A DNA stretch of 64,000 bases from Alicyclobacillus sp. SO9 (GTDB lineage Bacteria > Bacillota > Bacilli > Alicyclobacillales > Alicyclobacillaceae). Within the stretch, counting starts at the first letter, position 1, and each line of letters starts with the position of its first letter. The notes under the pieces are model-generated. The model did not search any database. It worked only from the letters and a program-made list of their open reading frames with translations, and was not told where the DNA came from. The stretch spans positions 4,712,001-4,776,000 of the forward strand of contig NZ_CP066339.1 of assembly GCF_016406125.1 (NCBI RefSeq), read 5' to 3'. Made by a program: the position numbers and the translations under genes. Positions 44,148 to 53,086 of the stretch are shown here, in pieces.

Positions 44148-44274
44148 CTCTATTTTTGACGCATTCTGCTTCGCATCTGCAGGCTTCTGGCCATCACACA
44201 CTTCCGAGGGTGTAGTAGAATTATAAAATCCGAATCATGCCAACAGCATGTCAAGTTTAACTGGGGGACATTTG

Positions 44275-45306
44275 ATGAACCGATTTGAACGCATGTTTGG
44301 TATCCTTCTGCAACTATATGGTGGACATGTAGTCACTGCAGTTGAATTAGGTAAACGGTTTGAAGTCTCTACCAGGACAGCGTATCGTGACTTAGAGATG
44401 CTCAACGAGTTGGGGGTACCGATCTACGCCGAACGCGGTCGTTTCGGTGGATTTCGTCTTTTAGACGGGTACTATATCCCACCATTGATGTTTACAAGAG
44501 GGGAAGCAATCTCTCTGTTACTGGGATTAGCTTTTGTACAAAGTATCTCAGTGAAGCCATACTCAGACGACATGGAATCAGCACGGCTAAAATTGCTCTC
44601 GTCGATTCCGAATCATTTGCGGAAAATCCTAGAACATGCGGACAGAGTGATTGGATTTGAGTCCCCGTCAAAGGATGCCTTTCACGTCGAAAACATTTTA
44701 ACTCCAGCGGATGATCCGTTGAACAATGTGAACGGGGATACCGAGGCAAAGGCGATTGAAGTCTGGATGCAAGCCATCTTCAAATCTGCAGCGGTTCGTT
44801 TGACTTATCGCTCACCGTATCGAAATCAGGTAGAAGAAGTTTACATTAATCCGCTTGGGATGTTTTACGATCGGGATCATTGGTATTTCGTGGGCCAGAA
44901 TCGCGTCGAAAGCGCGGGCCCCAAATTATGGAGGTCAGACCGTGTTCAGCAAATCGAACAACTCCATTTGCCAACAAATTCACAGGTTCAATTCGACGTA
45001 AGGTCGTTTCTCAACCGCAACTGGCTGCAATCTGCCATGAGCGAGTGGCGTGAACAAGCCCCCGTCAAAATCCGCATGACACCTGCACAAGCGACGAGAT
45101 TATCGCAGGATTGGTACTACATCCATGCAACTTATGAGCAAATCGGCAGCCACACTGTCATGATGACTTATGGAGAGGACAACGTTACCACTGTACTCGA
45201 ATTGCTTCGATGGCTGGGCCCAGGAGCAGAACTGATAGAGCCACAGGAGTGGCGTAAGATTGTCTATGAAGAGCTGAAAAGTATGATGAAGACATACGAC
45301 ACTTAA
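44275..45306 (+). CDS. WYL-domain transcriptional regulator (YafY/DeoR type)
   Basis: 343-aa regulator with an N-terminal helix-turn-helix (VTAVELGKRFEVSTRTAYRDLEML), followed by the YafY-type middle (GGFRLLDGYYIPPLMFT), a WYL ligand-binding domain (RLTYRSPYRN..., INPLGMFYDRDHWYFVG) and a C-terminal WCX extension ending near LELLRWLGPGAEL. WYL domains sense nucleic-acid-like or small ligands. The ATG at 44275 has GGGGG seven bases upstream. It is divergent from the lipocalin-like gene. Confidence 0.9.
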   Translation: MNRFERMFGILLQLYGGHVVTAVELGKRFEVSTRTAYRDLEMLNELGVPIYAERGRFGGFRLLDGYYIPPLMFTRGEAISLLLGLAFVQSISVKPYSDDMESARLKLLSSIPNHLRKILEHADRVIGFESPSKDAFHVENILTPADDPLNNVNGDTEAKAIEVWMQAIFKSAAVRLTYRSPYRNQVEEVYINPLGMFYDRDHWYFVGQNRVESAGPKLWRSDRVQQIEQLHLPTNSQVQFDVRSFLNRNWLQSAMSEWREQAPVKIRMTPAQATRLSQDWYYIHATYEQIGSHTVMMTYGEDNVTTVLELLRWLGPGAELIEPQEWRKIVYEELKSMMKTYDT

Positions 45307-45363
45307 CAGAACAAGCAATGTGCTGCTTACCGGATGATAAGGTAAATCGTGATGGTTTGGAAG

Positions 45364-46350
45364 TTAGAACACATTAATTCTCAGTTTCTCCGACTGTTTG
45401 GCTTCATACAGTGCCATATCCGCACGCTTTAAAAGAGTTTCCTTATCCGTTCCATGGTTTGGATAGCATGCTACGCCAATAGAGGCGGACACAGGAAATC
45501 TCCACCCTTCAATTTCAGCAGGCTTGTTCACTTCTTGTAACAATGTTCGTAAATGAGCCAACGCAGACTCCCCGTCCATTCTGGGAAGAATCATACTAAA
45601 CTCATCGCCTCCGATACGAGCTACGGTATCTGAATCACGAAGGGATTTTACGATTCGCTTGGAAATCATCAATAAGAGCTTATCCCCCACGTCGTGGCCA
45701 AAGGTATCGTTGATGTATTTGAAATTATCGAGATCGACCATGGCTAATGAGAGGGGTTCCGAAGATTCGACTGCATGTTGGAGGTCCTGTGAAAGTTGAG
45801 TATGGAAAAAACGACGATTAGGGATTTCAGTGAGGTAGTCGTAAAAGGTCAGAAAGTGATTCTCTTTTTCCAGTTGCTCTCGCTCGATAGCCAACCCGCC
45901 GACCCGTATGTATTGTTCAATCATTTTTTGTTCAACTTCAGATAAGGTTACTGCTTGTTCAAAACCAACGGCTGCAATTCCAAGAAGACGATTTTGTCGA
46001 TTAAACAGAGGACGCGTGCTGGTGTTGTGGAGCCCGCACTCGTAAAATGCTGCCTCTATCTTCGTTCGCAAGGTTTTCAAGGTAACAGACAGACTCTCAG
46101 CGTCACCGCTCTCACTCAGTTTTGAGAATTCATCACGCAGGAATTGCGGAACATTTATGTGTGCCAGCAACGACATTGCCACGACATTCAGCTTGATGTC
46201 CGCCGTCCAAATACAAGCAACACATTGCGGAAATCTCATGGTGAGACCTTGGAAGACTGAAGCAAATATGCTTTTGGCAGGTTCTCCGGTAACCAGTCCT
46301 TCAACGACTTTCATTTGAACGGATAGGATTTCTGGTTTTATGACAGGCAT
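45364..46350 (-). CDS. Diguanylate cyclase with N-terminal GAF-like domain
   Basis: Makes cyclic di-GMP from two GTP. Residues 10-155 look like a GAF sensor (ACIWTADIKLNVVA..., LLGIAAVGFEQAVTLSEVEQKMI). The GGDEF domain follows, with an intact active site GGDEF (247-251), DLDNFKYINDTFGHDVGD, and an inhibitory I-site RDSD (238-241), five residues before GGDEF. It has no membrane segment. The ATG has AGGGA seven bases upstream. It is monocistronic, and no EAL or HD-GYP partner lies in the window. Confidence 0.93.
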   Translation of the reverse strand: MPVIKPEILSVQMKVVEGLVTGEPAKSIFASVFQGLTMRFPQCVACIWTADIKLNVVAMSLLAHINVPQFLRDEFSKLSESGDAESLSVTLKTLRTKIEAAFYECGLHNTSTRPLFNRQNRLLGIAAVGFEQAVTLSEVEQKMIEQYIRVGGLAIEREQLEKENHFLTFYDYLTEIPNRRFFHTQLSQDLQHAVESSEPLSLAMVDLDNFKYINDTFGHDVGDKLLLMISKRIVKSLRDSDTVARIGGDEFSMILPRMDGESALAHLRTLLQEVNKPAEIEGWRFPVSASIGVACYPNHGTDKETLLKRADMALYEAKQSEKLRINVF

Positions 46351-46549
46351 ATTATCATCCCTGATCGCGGTTATTTTTACACATAAATGTGCTATTAGGA
46401 TGATTGTACACGTATAAGTGGATTTTTAAAAATCTAGTATCGTTTACACTATATTCCTAAGTAATCGACGAGAAGCTTACGTTTTATATGTGAAGGAAAT
46501 TGGATACTGAAGCGTGCAAGAATGGTGTACCCTATCGGAGTTCGATTCG

Positions 46550-47476
46550 TTACTGTCTTGCGCTGTCATGTTGTCTGATGAAATCTCCGATGTCATGTGT
46601 GGTGTTCTCACTTGCCCAATGTACATAATGACCGGATTCAACGGGACGCGAGACAATTGCATGATTCAGTTTGCTGAGACGATTGGCTTTCTTACGGATT
46701 TTCTGTTGTGTCTTTTGACTTTCTTCCGGATAGGTGCCGTACAGGAGCATACAAGGCACAGCGATGGCCTGGAGGAGTTGCGGAGGGTTCATGCGGTATA
46801 ACGCGATGAACAGTCCTAATCCGGCAGCAGACACAGTGGGTTCGTATTCGAGGGCTTTGAGCAGGTAGCTATCGTCCTGCAGTTGATACCAGCCTTTGCG
46901 CTTTACTTCCTCTATCCTTTCTTGGGTGACTGAACCGTTGTCAGGAGAGTTAGATTGGAGATTCGGGTCTCCCGATACAGAGTTGTCGCCACTAACGAGG
47001 CTGCTGAGGACTTTCGGACCAAAAATGCGTTCCAGCCAGGAAATGAGAGGGGCTATGTAGCCAACAGAACCCAACATGCGGACAGGAAAGCGAGGAACTC
47101 GGCGATGTCCAATGTCCAGGAGTGTGAGTGATTTAAGTCGATGGGGATATTTGGCAGCGAACATCATGGCGATTGCGCCGCCGAGGGAATGACCAATCAG
47201 GTGACAGTCGGCGATGCTTCGGTCGTCCAGGTATTCCTTGAGCCACTCTGCCATTTGCTTGGTTGTTATTCGACCGGAGATACCATGACTTCGACCCATG
47301 CCGGGTAAATCCAGCAGTCGGACTTGATGCCCGGATTTCAATTCGTCCGCGATATTCATCCCAGCACTGCCGCTCCACCCGCTGCCTGGCAGAAACACAA
47401 CTGCGGTTCCCTCACCCACTACCTCGTCATACCAATCCATATTTTCTGTCCCACTCCCGCTTCTGTTGTTTTGCAA
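46550..47476 (-). CDS. Alpha/beta hydrolase
   Basis: Alpha/beta-hydrolase-fold protein of about 308 aa with the nucleophile elbow GHSLGG, an oxyanion segment PGSGWSG, and a terminal catalytic His in SGHYVHW. The substrate is unknown. The frame opens at a GTG at 47539 with no ribosome site. The TTG at 47476 has AAGGTGA eight bases upstream and is preferred. The frame start overlaps the preceding methyltransferase, so the two are probably co-transcribed. Confidence 0.82.
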   Translation of the reverse strand: MQNNRSGSGTENMDWYDEVVGEGTAVVFLPGSGWSGSAGMNIADELKSGHQVRLLDLPGMGRSHGISGRITTKQMAEWLKEYLDDRSIADCHLIGHSLGGAIAMMFAAKYPHRLKSLTLLDIGHRRVPRFPVRMLGSVGYIAPLISWLERIFGPKVLSSLVSGDNSVSGDPNLQSNSPDNGSVTQERIEEVKRKGWYQLQDDSYLLKALEYEPTVSAAGLGLFIALYRMNPPQLLQAIAVPCMLLYGTYPEESQKTQQKIRKKANRLSKLNHAIVSRPVESGHYVHWASENTTHDIGDFIRQHDSARQ

Positions 47477-47523
47477 TGATATGCTCACCTTTTCAAACTG
47501 CATGCCACAATATGTATATTCTA

Positions 47524-48102
47524 TCAATAATCGGCGCACTTGCGGAAGATGTACCCATCAAATTTGCCGCAGGTATCTTGGTAGGACACGTATTCAACCA
47601 GTTCGAGACACTGTGTTCGATTTAGAAATTCTCCTTCTTCATGGCAGAATGCTGCAGGAAAGTTCGGGGAGCTTATGCGATGAGCTGTGTTGAAAGATGT
47701 CATGCACAGAACGCCATGAGGGCGCAGCAACTCAGAGACGGCAGCGAAGGTTTGAACAGAGGGCTTAAAGTGGACAAAAATCGCATTATCATACCGGCCT
47801 AATTGTGAAAACTGGCTTGCGTTGTCCACGTTGAGAACCTTTGTGTGGATTGTGACACCGGCTTCAGAGGCAAACCCCTTCAACCGATTTAGTCCTTCTA
47901 TTGAAAAATCTACTCCCGTCACATTATATCCCTGTTGAGCGAGATAAATTGCGTTTCTACCGTCACCACAGGCCACATCCATGACCGATCCCGCTCGAAA
48001 CAAGGCCAATTTCTCCACCAGATACGTTTCCGGTTGAAACAGTCGGTTGGGTCTCTCCAGATATCGTGCGTTCCAACGAGATGTAGAGTCTGTGTCTGAC
48101 AT
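47524..48102 (-). CDS. SAM-dependent methyltransferase (TehB-like)
   Basis: Class I methyltransferase of 192 aa. Motif I is VMDVACGDGRNAIYLAQQGY, followed by VTGVDFS with the acidic residue that binds the SAM ribose, then an IFVHFKPS motif IV region. The pattern resembles TehB/UbiE-like small methyltransferases; the substrate is unknown. The ATG at 48102 has GGGAGG nine bases upstream. It is upstream of the hydrolase on the same strand. Confidence 0.87.
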   Translation of the reverse strand: MSDTDSTSRWNARYLERPNRLFQPETYLVEKLALFRAGSVMDVACGDGRNAIYLAQQGYNVTGVDFSIEGLNRLKGFASEAGVTIHTKVLNVDNASQFSQLGRYDNAIFVHFKPSVQTFAAVSELLRPHGVLCMTSFNTAHRISSPNFPAAFCHEEGEFLNRTQCLELVEYVSYQDTCGKFDGYIFRKCADY

Positions 48103-48258
48103 GAACTTGCCCCTCCCTTCATTCAAATTTGACCCAAGCCCAGTAGAACCTCCAGTAAAACCTCCAGTAGAACCTCCGTCCTAATGCGTCCCAATCCGCA
48201 GGGCCGAGGTTATCGGCTTCAGACGGTTCACATACCTTACTAAAGGGAGGTGAGTGAT

Positions 48259-48501
48259 GTGACTGGTCTGCACTTCGGGTTCGGCTTGTTGGGTTTTACG
48301 CTGTTTGCTTGGTTTGTTTCTTACCATTCGTCTTCTTCGTCAAGAGAGAAGCGTGATAGACACAAACTCCGAAAAAACGCCTCAGGAATTGTTGCCAATT
48401 CGCTGATTCAAGGACCTTACCTAAGTCATTCCGACTATTATCATCACGGGGGCGAAGAAATCGGCCATGAGGATGGCGGCACAGACGATTTGTGCGAATA
48501 A
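48259..48501 (+). CDS. Small membrane protein, hypothetical
   Basis: 80-aa protein with one N-terminal hydrophobic segment (LHFGFGLLGFTLFAWFV), a run of five serines, a basic stretch and an acidic His-rich tail (YYHHGGEEIGHEDGG). No family recognised. Evidence for expression is the strong GGGAGG eight bases before the GTG at 48259. It points towards, and ends seven bases before, the convergent DUF2785 gene. Confidence 0.6.
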   Translation: MTGLHFGFGLLGFTLFAWFVSYHSSSSSREKRDRHKLRKNASGIVANSLIQGPYLSHSDYYHHGGEEIGHEDGGTDDLCE

Positions 48502-48507
48502 AAGGCA

Positions 48508-49371
48508 TTACGTGGCAGACAGCGGCAGAACGCCATAACGATAGTAGATGCTTAACTTCTTCAGTTGAGAGCTCATATCTGCAAGGAACGGGTGTTCCCC
48601 AAGTTCCCAATAGACTAGGAAGTAAAGACTCCGTAAGAAATGCTGGACATTGGTCAGTTGTATGAGAGACTCGTGGGATGACGTATTCTCTATGTCAAAC
48701 TTACTGAGCCACTCGCGAAGAGTATGGTAGCTGAAGTTCTCGGATTGAATCATTCGGAATACTGGAAATGCCAGTCTGTCGTCTTCGTTGTGTGCAAGCG
48801 ATGCAGAGCGGATGACAAGATGTGCAATCGCATCCAGTATCGCCTTTCTATCTTCTTCCGAAAGTGCCGGATGATGCGAGCAGGAGTCCAATGCATCGGC
48901 TGTATGCGCTACCGAATGCGCCCAACCCTTCCCTTCTACAAACCCTCTGCCATCTTGTTCTCGGTTGGCATAATCTAACACTACACTCGTTATTTGATGG
49001 ATTCGATCTGAAGAAAACATCTGCTGCTCTGTATCCACCTCAACTCCTGCTGCCACAACTAAAATAGCAAACGATCGCGTAAAAACACTATCAGTATTCA
49101 CCTCCCCAATCCCCGAAAATAGATAATCATCGCTCATGGCCAGGTCTAACAATTCGTCTACTTCAATTGAAGACAACAAACCCTCCATAATGATTTTTTC
49201 CAATATGGAAAAGGATAGTTCATCCCTCAAGACAGCATCTGTGGACTTCAGATTTGGCATCAACGAGAATGCCAATTGAGCAGCGCTAATTCCGTTATGG
49301 GGAAAGTTGAAATCGCTATCCATCGTATTTTTCAAGAAACTCTTATCCTGCACCAGTGTCGGCAGATTCAC
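48508..49371 (-). CDS. DUF2785 family protein
   Basis: 287-aa soluble protein with the DUF2785 hallmark GWAHSVAHTADALDSC...P and an all-helical appearance. Function is unknown. The GTG at 49371 has AGAGG seven bases upstream and is preferred to the ATG at 49389, which lies inside that site. Its upstream region has repeated TTTTCATTCATG words (49385-49430). It precedes no obvious partner. Confidence 0.8.
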   Translation of the reverse strand: MNLPTLVQDKSFLKNTMDSDFNFPHNGISAAQLAFSLMPNLKSTDAVLRDELSFSILEKIIMEGLLSSIEVDELLDLAMSDDYLFSGIGEVNTDSVFTRSFAILVVAAGVEVDTEQQMFSSDRIHQITSVVLDYANREQDGRGFVEGKGWAHSVAHTADALDSCSHHPALSEEDRKAILDAIAHLVIRSASLAHNEDDRLAFPVFRMIQSENFSYHTLREWLSKFDIENTSSHESLIQLTNVQHFLRSLYFLVYWELGEHPFLADMSSQLKKLSIYYRYGVLPLSAT

Positions 49372-49488
49372 AGTTTTTCCTCTTTTCATTCATGTCATCT
49401 TTTCATTCATGCCATGTGTTCATTTTCATTCATGTTAGTAAATTATTAGGCTGGGGTCTCCAAAGGATAAAATTACGCTCATCTTGCG

Positions 49489-50031
49489 TTAATCCTCTGG
49501 ATTTATGACGGCGAAATGTAAATGGTCTTCCCACTTGCCATTAATAAGGACGTTTTTCTTGGATAGTCCTTCTCTTTTGAAGCCGGCTTTTTCGAGTACC
49601 CTGATGGAACCCAAATTGTGAGGCATTACTCCTGCTTCAATTCGATGTAGCTGAAGAGTATTGAACGCATAACTCACAACAAGGCGGACAGCTTCAGTCG
49701 TATATCCGCGGCCATTTTGAGCACTGTCCAAACTATAACCCAGCCAACCTGATTGCAGCGGCCCCCGCACCACCTCTGTCAGCGACACAAACCCAATCAA
49801 GTCATCTGATTCACGTAGAAATACACCCCAAAAGTACCCTTGGTCTTTCTCCTTACTGTCCACAGCAACTTTGATGGACTGGAGTTGCGTCTCCAAAGTA
49901 TAATAGCTGTCATCGCGGGTTGTAACGAACGGCTCGAAAAAAGACCTGTTTCGGACGTTCAATGCCAATTTTGCCGCAGCATCATGTACTTCTAAAAACC
50001 TCAAATAAATTTTATCACCAACCAGTTTCAT
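49489..50031 (-). CDS. GNAT family N-acetyltransferase (RimJ/RimL type)
   Basis: 180-aa acetyltransferase with the RimJ/RimL layout: VGDKIYLRFLEVHDAAAKL at the N terminus, GWLGYSLDSAQNGRGYTTEAVRLVV holding the acetyl-CoA loop (Q/R-x-x-G-x-G/A), and HRIEAGVMPHNLGSIRVLEKAGFKREG. The substrate may be a protein N terminus or a small molecule. The ATG at 50031 has GGAGG seven bases upstream; the longer frame to 50085 has no such site. Confidence 0.9.
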   Translation of the reverse strand: MKLVGDKIYLRFLEVHDAAAKLALNVRNRSFFEPFVTTRDDSYYTLETQLQSIKVAVDSKEKDQGYFWGVFLRESDDLIGFVSLTEVVRGPLQSGWLGYSLDSAQNGRGYTTEAVRLVVSYAFNTLQLHRIEAGVMPHNLGSIRVLEKAGFKREGLSKKNVLINGKWEDHLHFAVINPED

Positions 50032-50256
50032 GTAACGACCTCCAACGAAACAAACCTCTTTTAGCTGTTTCATTAAATGATACAAGTCCTACTGCATTTA
50101 TAGTATAGTTCTGATACATGATTGGAGGAATGGCCGAAGGACGGAGACGTTCTTACAGCATTTCCCTAAATGATTTTCTGTTGAAAGGCTTTACAGTATT
50201 GAAAGGCTGGCAATATAAAAAGGGGACTTTGCAGTAACCCGGGGAGGCAAGTTGGC

Positions 50257-50901
50257 ATGACCGGCAAGGCGAACATCGCATCATTCGTGGCAGCTTTAGT
50301 GTGTTTTATCTTAGCATGTTTAGCGGGGTTTGGGCATCTCACTCCTATGTTCATCAAGACCATAGGGGTCAACCCTTGGTTTGTCGTCTTATTTGGGTCC
50401 TTGGTTTCATTAGCATTTGGAGTTATAGGACTTAGCGGAGGAGTAAATTTCATTTCTCGCCTGCGAGGTGTATTGACAGTTGTCATCACTTCGGGCCTGT
50501 CACTATTTAGCACCGGTGTCATTGTCATAGGCGCCTTTGCTTATCTGGGAACCTATGTTTACAGTGTCAAAGCAAACTGGGGTGTATCTTTACCAAAACC
50601 GGATAGTGAAACGACAATTATGAGTACAAGAGGCGGCATTCAGGGCGATGGTAATGCCATTACGAAATTAAAGTACAGAAGTCAATCGGATATCAACCAG
50701 ATTAAATCTCTATCTCCATCCTGGATGAACGCTAAAACATTTGCGATAGAAGAAAAGTCATATCCTAATCAGATTCAAAATGTAATAACGCATGTATACA
50801 CTACAGCCAAGTATTTTTATCTATCCAAACCTTCACTTTCGAACTACATTGTGTTTGAACTGAAAGGCCATACACTGACAGTGTATGAGTCTTACCTTTA
50901 A
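50257..50901 (+). CDS. Hypothetical membrane protein
   Basis: 214 aa with about three transmembrane segments in the first 110 residues (ASFVAALVCFILACLAGF, WFVVLFGSLVSLAFGVIGL, TVVITSGLSLFSTGVIVIGAF) and a polar domain of about 100 residues after them. No family recognised. Start support is GGGAGG nine bases before the ATG. Monocistronic, upstream of the hairpin-rich repeats. Confidence 0.7.
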   Translation: MTGKANIASFVAALVCFILACLAGFGHLTPMFIKTIGVNPWFVVLFGSLVSLAFGVIGLSGGVNFISRLRGVLTVVITSGLSLFSTGVIVIGAFAYLGTYVYSVKANWGVSLPKPDSETTIMSTRGGIQGDGNAITKLKYRSQSDINQIKSLSPSWMNAKTFAIEEKSYPNQIQNVITHVYTTAKYFYLSKPSLSNYIVFELKGHTLTVYESYL

Positions 50902-51083
50902 GTTCCATGTTAGAATCGGATGCCAGTCTGTCCCACGTCTCATTCCATCGTTTTGGGACCATGTGGAGTAAGCAAGTGCATTTGTTCATCGCGATCCAAA
51001 AACGCACCCACAGCAGTACACACTTCAGGAAAGTTGGCGAATCCGTCGGCAGTGGATGTATGGGACAAGTACACAAGGTAGCC

Positions 51084-51396
51084 CGACAGACACGGGGGTG
51101 CAGGCACTCCCTACGGGCGCAATCGTACGTGGTGACGTTGGTTAGTGATCCTTTTGCTCCTTATCACCATGCCTGCCACATGATAGTGATCCTTTTGCTC
51201 CTTATCAAAAACGGGCCCTCTGAAATAGGGATCCCTTTGCTCCCTATCATCCACCCTCCATTCTGCCTCTCCCCACATTAGGGTCCATTTATGACACTAA
51301 TGCTTCGGGCCAGGTGCCATTAGGGATCTTTGCGATCACAATGGCATCGTCCCTCCGACAATAGGGATCTTTCGAGGCACTAACCGCCTGACAGCC
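51084..51396. repeat. Hairpin-rich direct repeat, copy A
   Basis: About 312 bases, nearly identical to 51575-51886 (offset 491). It holds a series of short dyads each around a TAG(G/T)GATC core: at about 51142, 51182, 51225, 51278, 51318 and 51360. The bases between the copies (51397-51574) are unique and I see no gene there; the frame at 51403-51636 has no ribosome site. The 1.03-kb stretch 50902-51931 has no supported gene. Confidence 0.85.
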
Positions 51397-51574
51397 ACCG
51401 CCTTGCAGCCATCACGGACGCCCAGCGACGGTAGCCTCAGCCTACCCCCGGCCCCGGCAGGCAGCAAAGCTCGGCAGAACAACGCGATCGAGCGAAAAAT
51501 CAGCGGAAAACTACCTATTAATCAACTAAACTTCAAATTCCAACCTATTAATGTGGCAAATGTGACGGTCTCTG

Positions 51575-51886
51575 CGACAGACACACCCATGCAGGCACTC
51601 CCTACGGGCGCAATCGTACGTGGTGACGTTGGTTAGTGATCCTTTTGCTCCTTATCACCATGCATGCCACATGATAGTGATCGATTCGATCACTATCACC
51701 AACCGGGCGTCTCAAATAGGGATCCCTTTGCTCCCTATCATCCACCCTCCATTCTGCCTCTCCCCACATTAGGGTCCATTTATGACACTAATGCTTCGGG
51801 CCAGGTGCCATTAGGGATCTTTGCGATCACAATGGCATCACCCCTCCGACAATAGGGATCTTTCGAGGCACTAACCGCCGGACAGC
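51575..51886. repeat. Hairpin-rich direct repeat, copy B
   Basis: Second copy of the unit at 51084-51396. Its second hairpin is a near-perfect dyad ATAGTGATCGA-TTCGATCACTAT (51674-51697), whereas copy A has a different hairpin at the same place that matches its own first hairpin. Flanks are otherwise the same. It ends about 45 bases from the stop of the next gene. Confidence 0.85.
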
Positions 51887-51931
51887 AACCTGGCACGAAC
51901 CGCCAGTCCCCCCGCGGCAGGCTTGCATAAT

Positions 51932-52594
51932 CTATTTCCGCTCTCTTTCGAGCTCATACAACTTCATTTGTAGGCTGTCGACCCTCAAGTCCATGTCCCT
52001 TTGGACTTTTTTCATGGCGATTCCCACTAGTATTGTTACCAGTCCAACGACCACCAGGACCGCGCTGACGGCTGTCCTCAACCCCAAATTAGAAGACGGG
52101 TATGCGTGCGAGACCAAAAAGTCCACACATCCAATCGCAAGTACCACAGTGCCAGCAGTGTTCACAATATTCAGCCATACCCGCGAAGATGCAAATCCCA
52201 CAGTGTTCGCTCCTTTACTGTTGTGTCGTGACCTGCGAAACCGGACAATGCTCAAGACAAGTGAGAGTATACTGCTTGCAAACATTAAAGTGATGCCCAG
52301 GACGAGGAACTGGAAACCCCCTCCGTAAAATGCAAAAACGATACATATTATACCAAGTTCGATTGCTGTCAGTGCCAGAAGGCGCAATTTGACATAATTC
52401 CCTTCCTGGCCTTCCTGGCCTTCCTGGCCTTCCTGGCCTTCCTGGCCTTCCTGGCCTTCCTGGCCTTCCTGGCCTTCCTGGCCTTCCTGGCCTTCCTGGC
52501 CCTTCCGGTCCTGTTGCTTATTGACGTAAAACATACCTAGGACAGCAGCTATGCCAACAACCGCTAGCGGCACTGAAAGAATCACTCTAAGCAT
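51932..52594 (-). CDS. Hypothetical membrane protein with Gln-Glu-Gly repeats
   Basis: 220 aa. A first transmembrane segment ([19 protein letters not shown]) is followed by a hydrophilic loop of eleven QEG tripeptides, then about four more hydrophobic segments and a helical C terminus. No family recognised. The ATG at 52594 has GAGAGGG six bases upstream. The perfect 9-base repeats behind the loop suggest recent expansion; the loop length may vary between strains. Confidence 0.7.
   Translation of the reverse strand: MLRVILSVPLAVVGIAAVLGMFYVNKQQDRKGQEGQEGQEGQEGQEGQEGQEGQEGQEGQEGQEGNYVKLRLLALTAIELGIICIVFAFYGGGFQFLVLGITLMFASSILSLVLSIVRFRRSRHNSKGANTVGFASSRVWLNIVNTAGTVVLAIGCVDFLVSHAYPSSNLGLRTAVSAVLVVVGLVTILVGIAMKKVQRDMDLRVDSLQMKLYELERERK
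52402..52500. repeat. 9-bp tandem repeat, eleven perfect copies
   Basis: Eleven perfect copies of CTTCCTGGC, encoding Gln-Glu-Gly on the minus strand inside the membrane protein gene. Perfect identity at base level implies recent slippage expansion. Confidence 0.97.
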
Positions 52595-53086
52595 TCGTCG
52601 CCCTCTCAATTGTAGAATGGTGAATCGAAACTCCTCTAGATGTTACAAGCACACGGCCTTGCGCAAGGTCACTAACGCAAACAAACCGACCGCGCACTGC
52701 CCGAACGGCGCCGTGTGCGTGAGAATCCCCAAACTCATACCAAACTCATACCAAACTTACTACAACTGGATATTGATTACATCATAGCATAGCGGTCATT
52801 CTCACTATATAGAAACGAAATGGAAGTCTGGAAGCGAAACGCGAGCGGGTAGTCATTCAGGATATTTTGGGTAAATGCGGAAAGTGCGGGAACTGAGGTG
52901 GCACAAGGCAAGAGCAAATGGAAAATCGCCCTGACGGGCTCATCATGTCAAACGAGTGACAAGGAATGACCAATCAGGGCGATGCCAATATGAGAATGCA
53001 TAATAACGCACAATAATGAATGAGGATCTGTCACAATGCATTCTTAATTCATTATGGATGACCGTTTTGATGCTCAGGACCAGAAT
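52595..53086. other. Gene-free gap with inverted repeats
   Basis: No gene is supported in these 492 bases. A 10-bp inverted repeat ATCGCCCTGA (52925-52934) / TCAGGGCGAT (52974-52983) brackets 39 bases, and AATGAAT/ATTCATT words recur at 53015-53055. These may be a terminator zone for the ABC operon that ends at 53087. Confidence 0.4.

Noticed and set aside
51403-51636. Plus-strand frame between the two hairpin repeats.
   Set aside because: No ribosome site, Pro/Ala-rich random composition, and it runs into repeat copy B.
51084-51886. CRISPR array.
   Set aside because: The repeats are long units with internal hairpins of varying sequence, not short identical repeats with unique spacers, and no cas gene is present.
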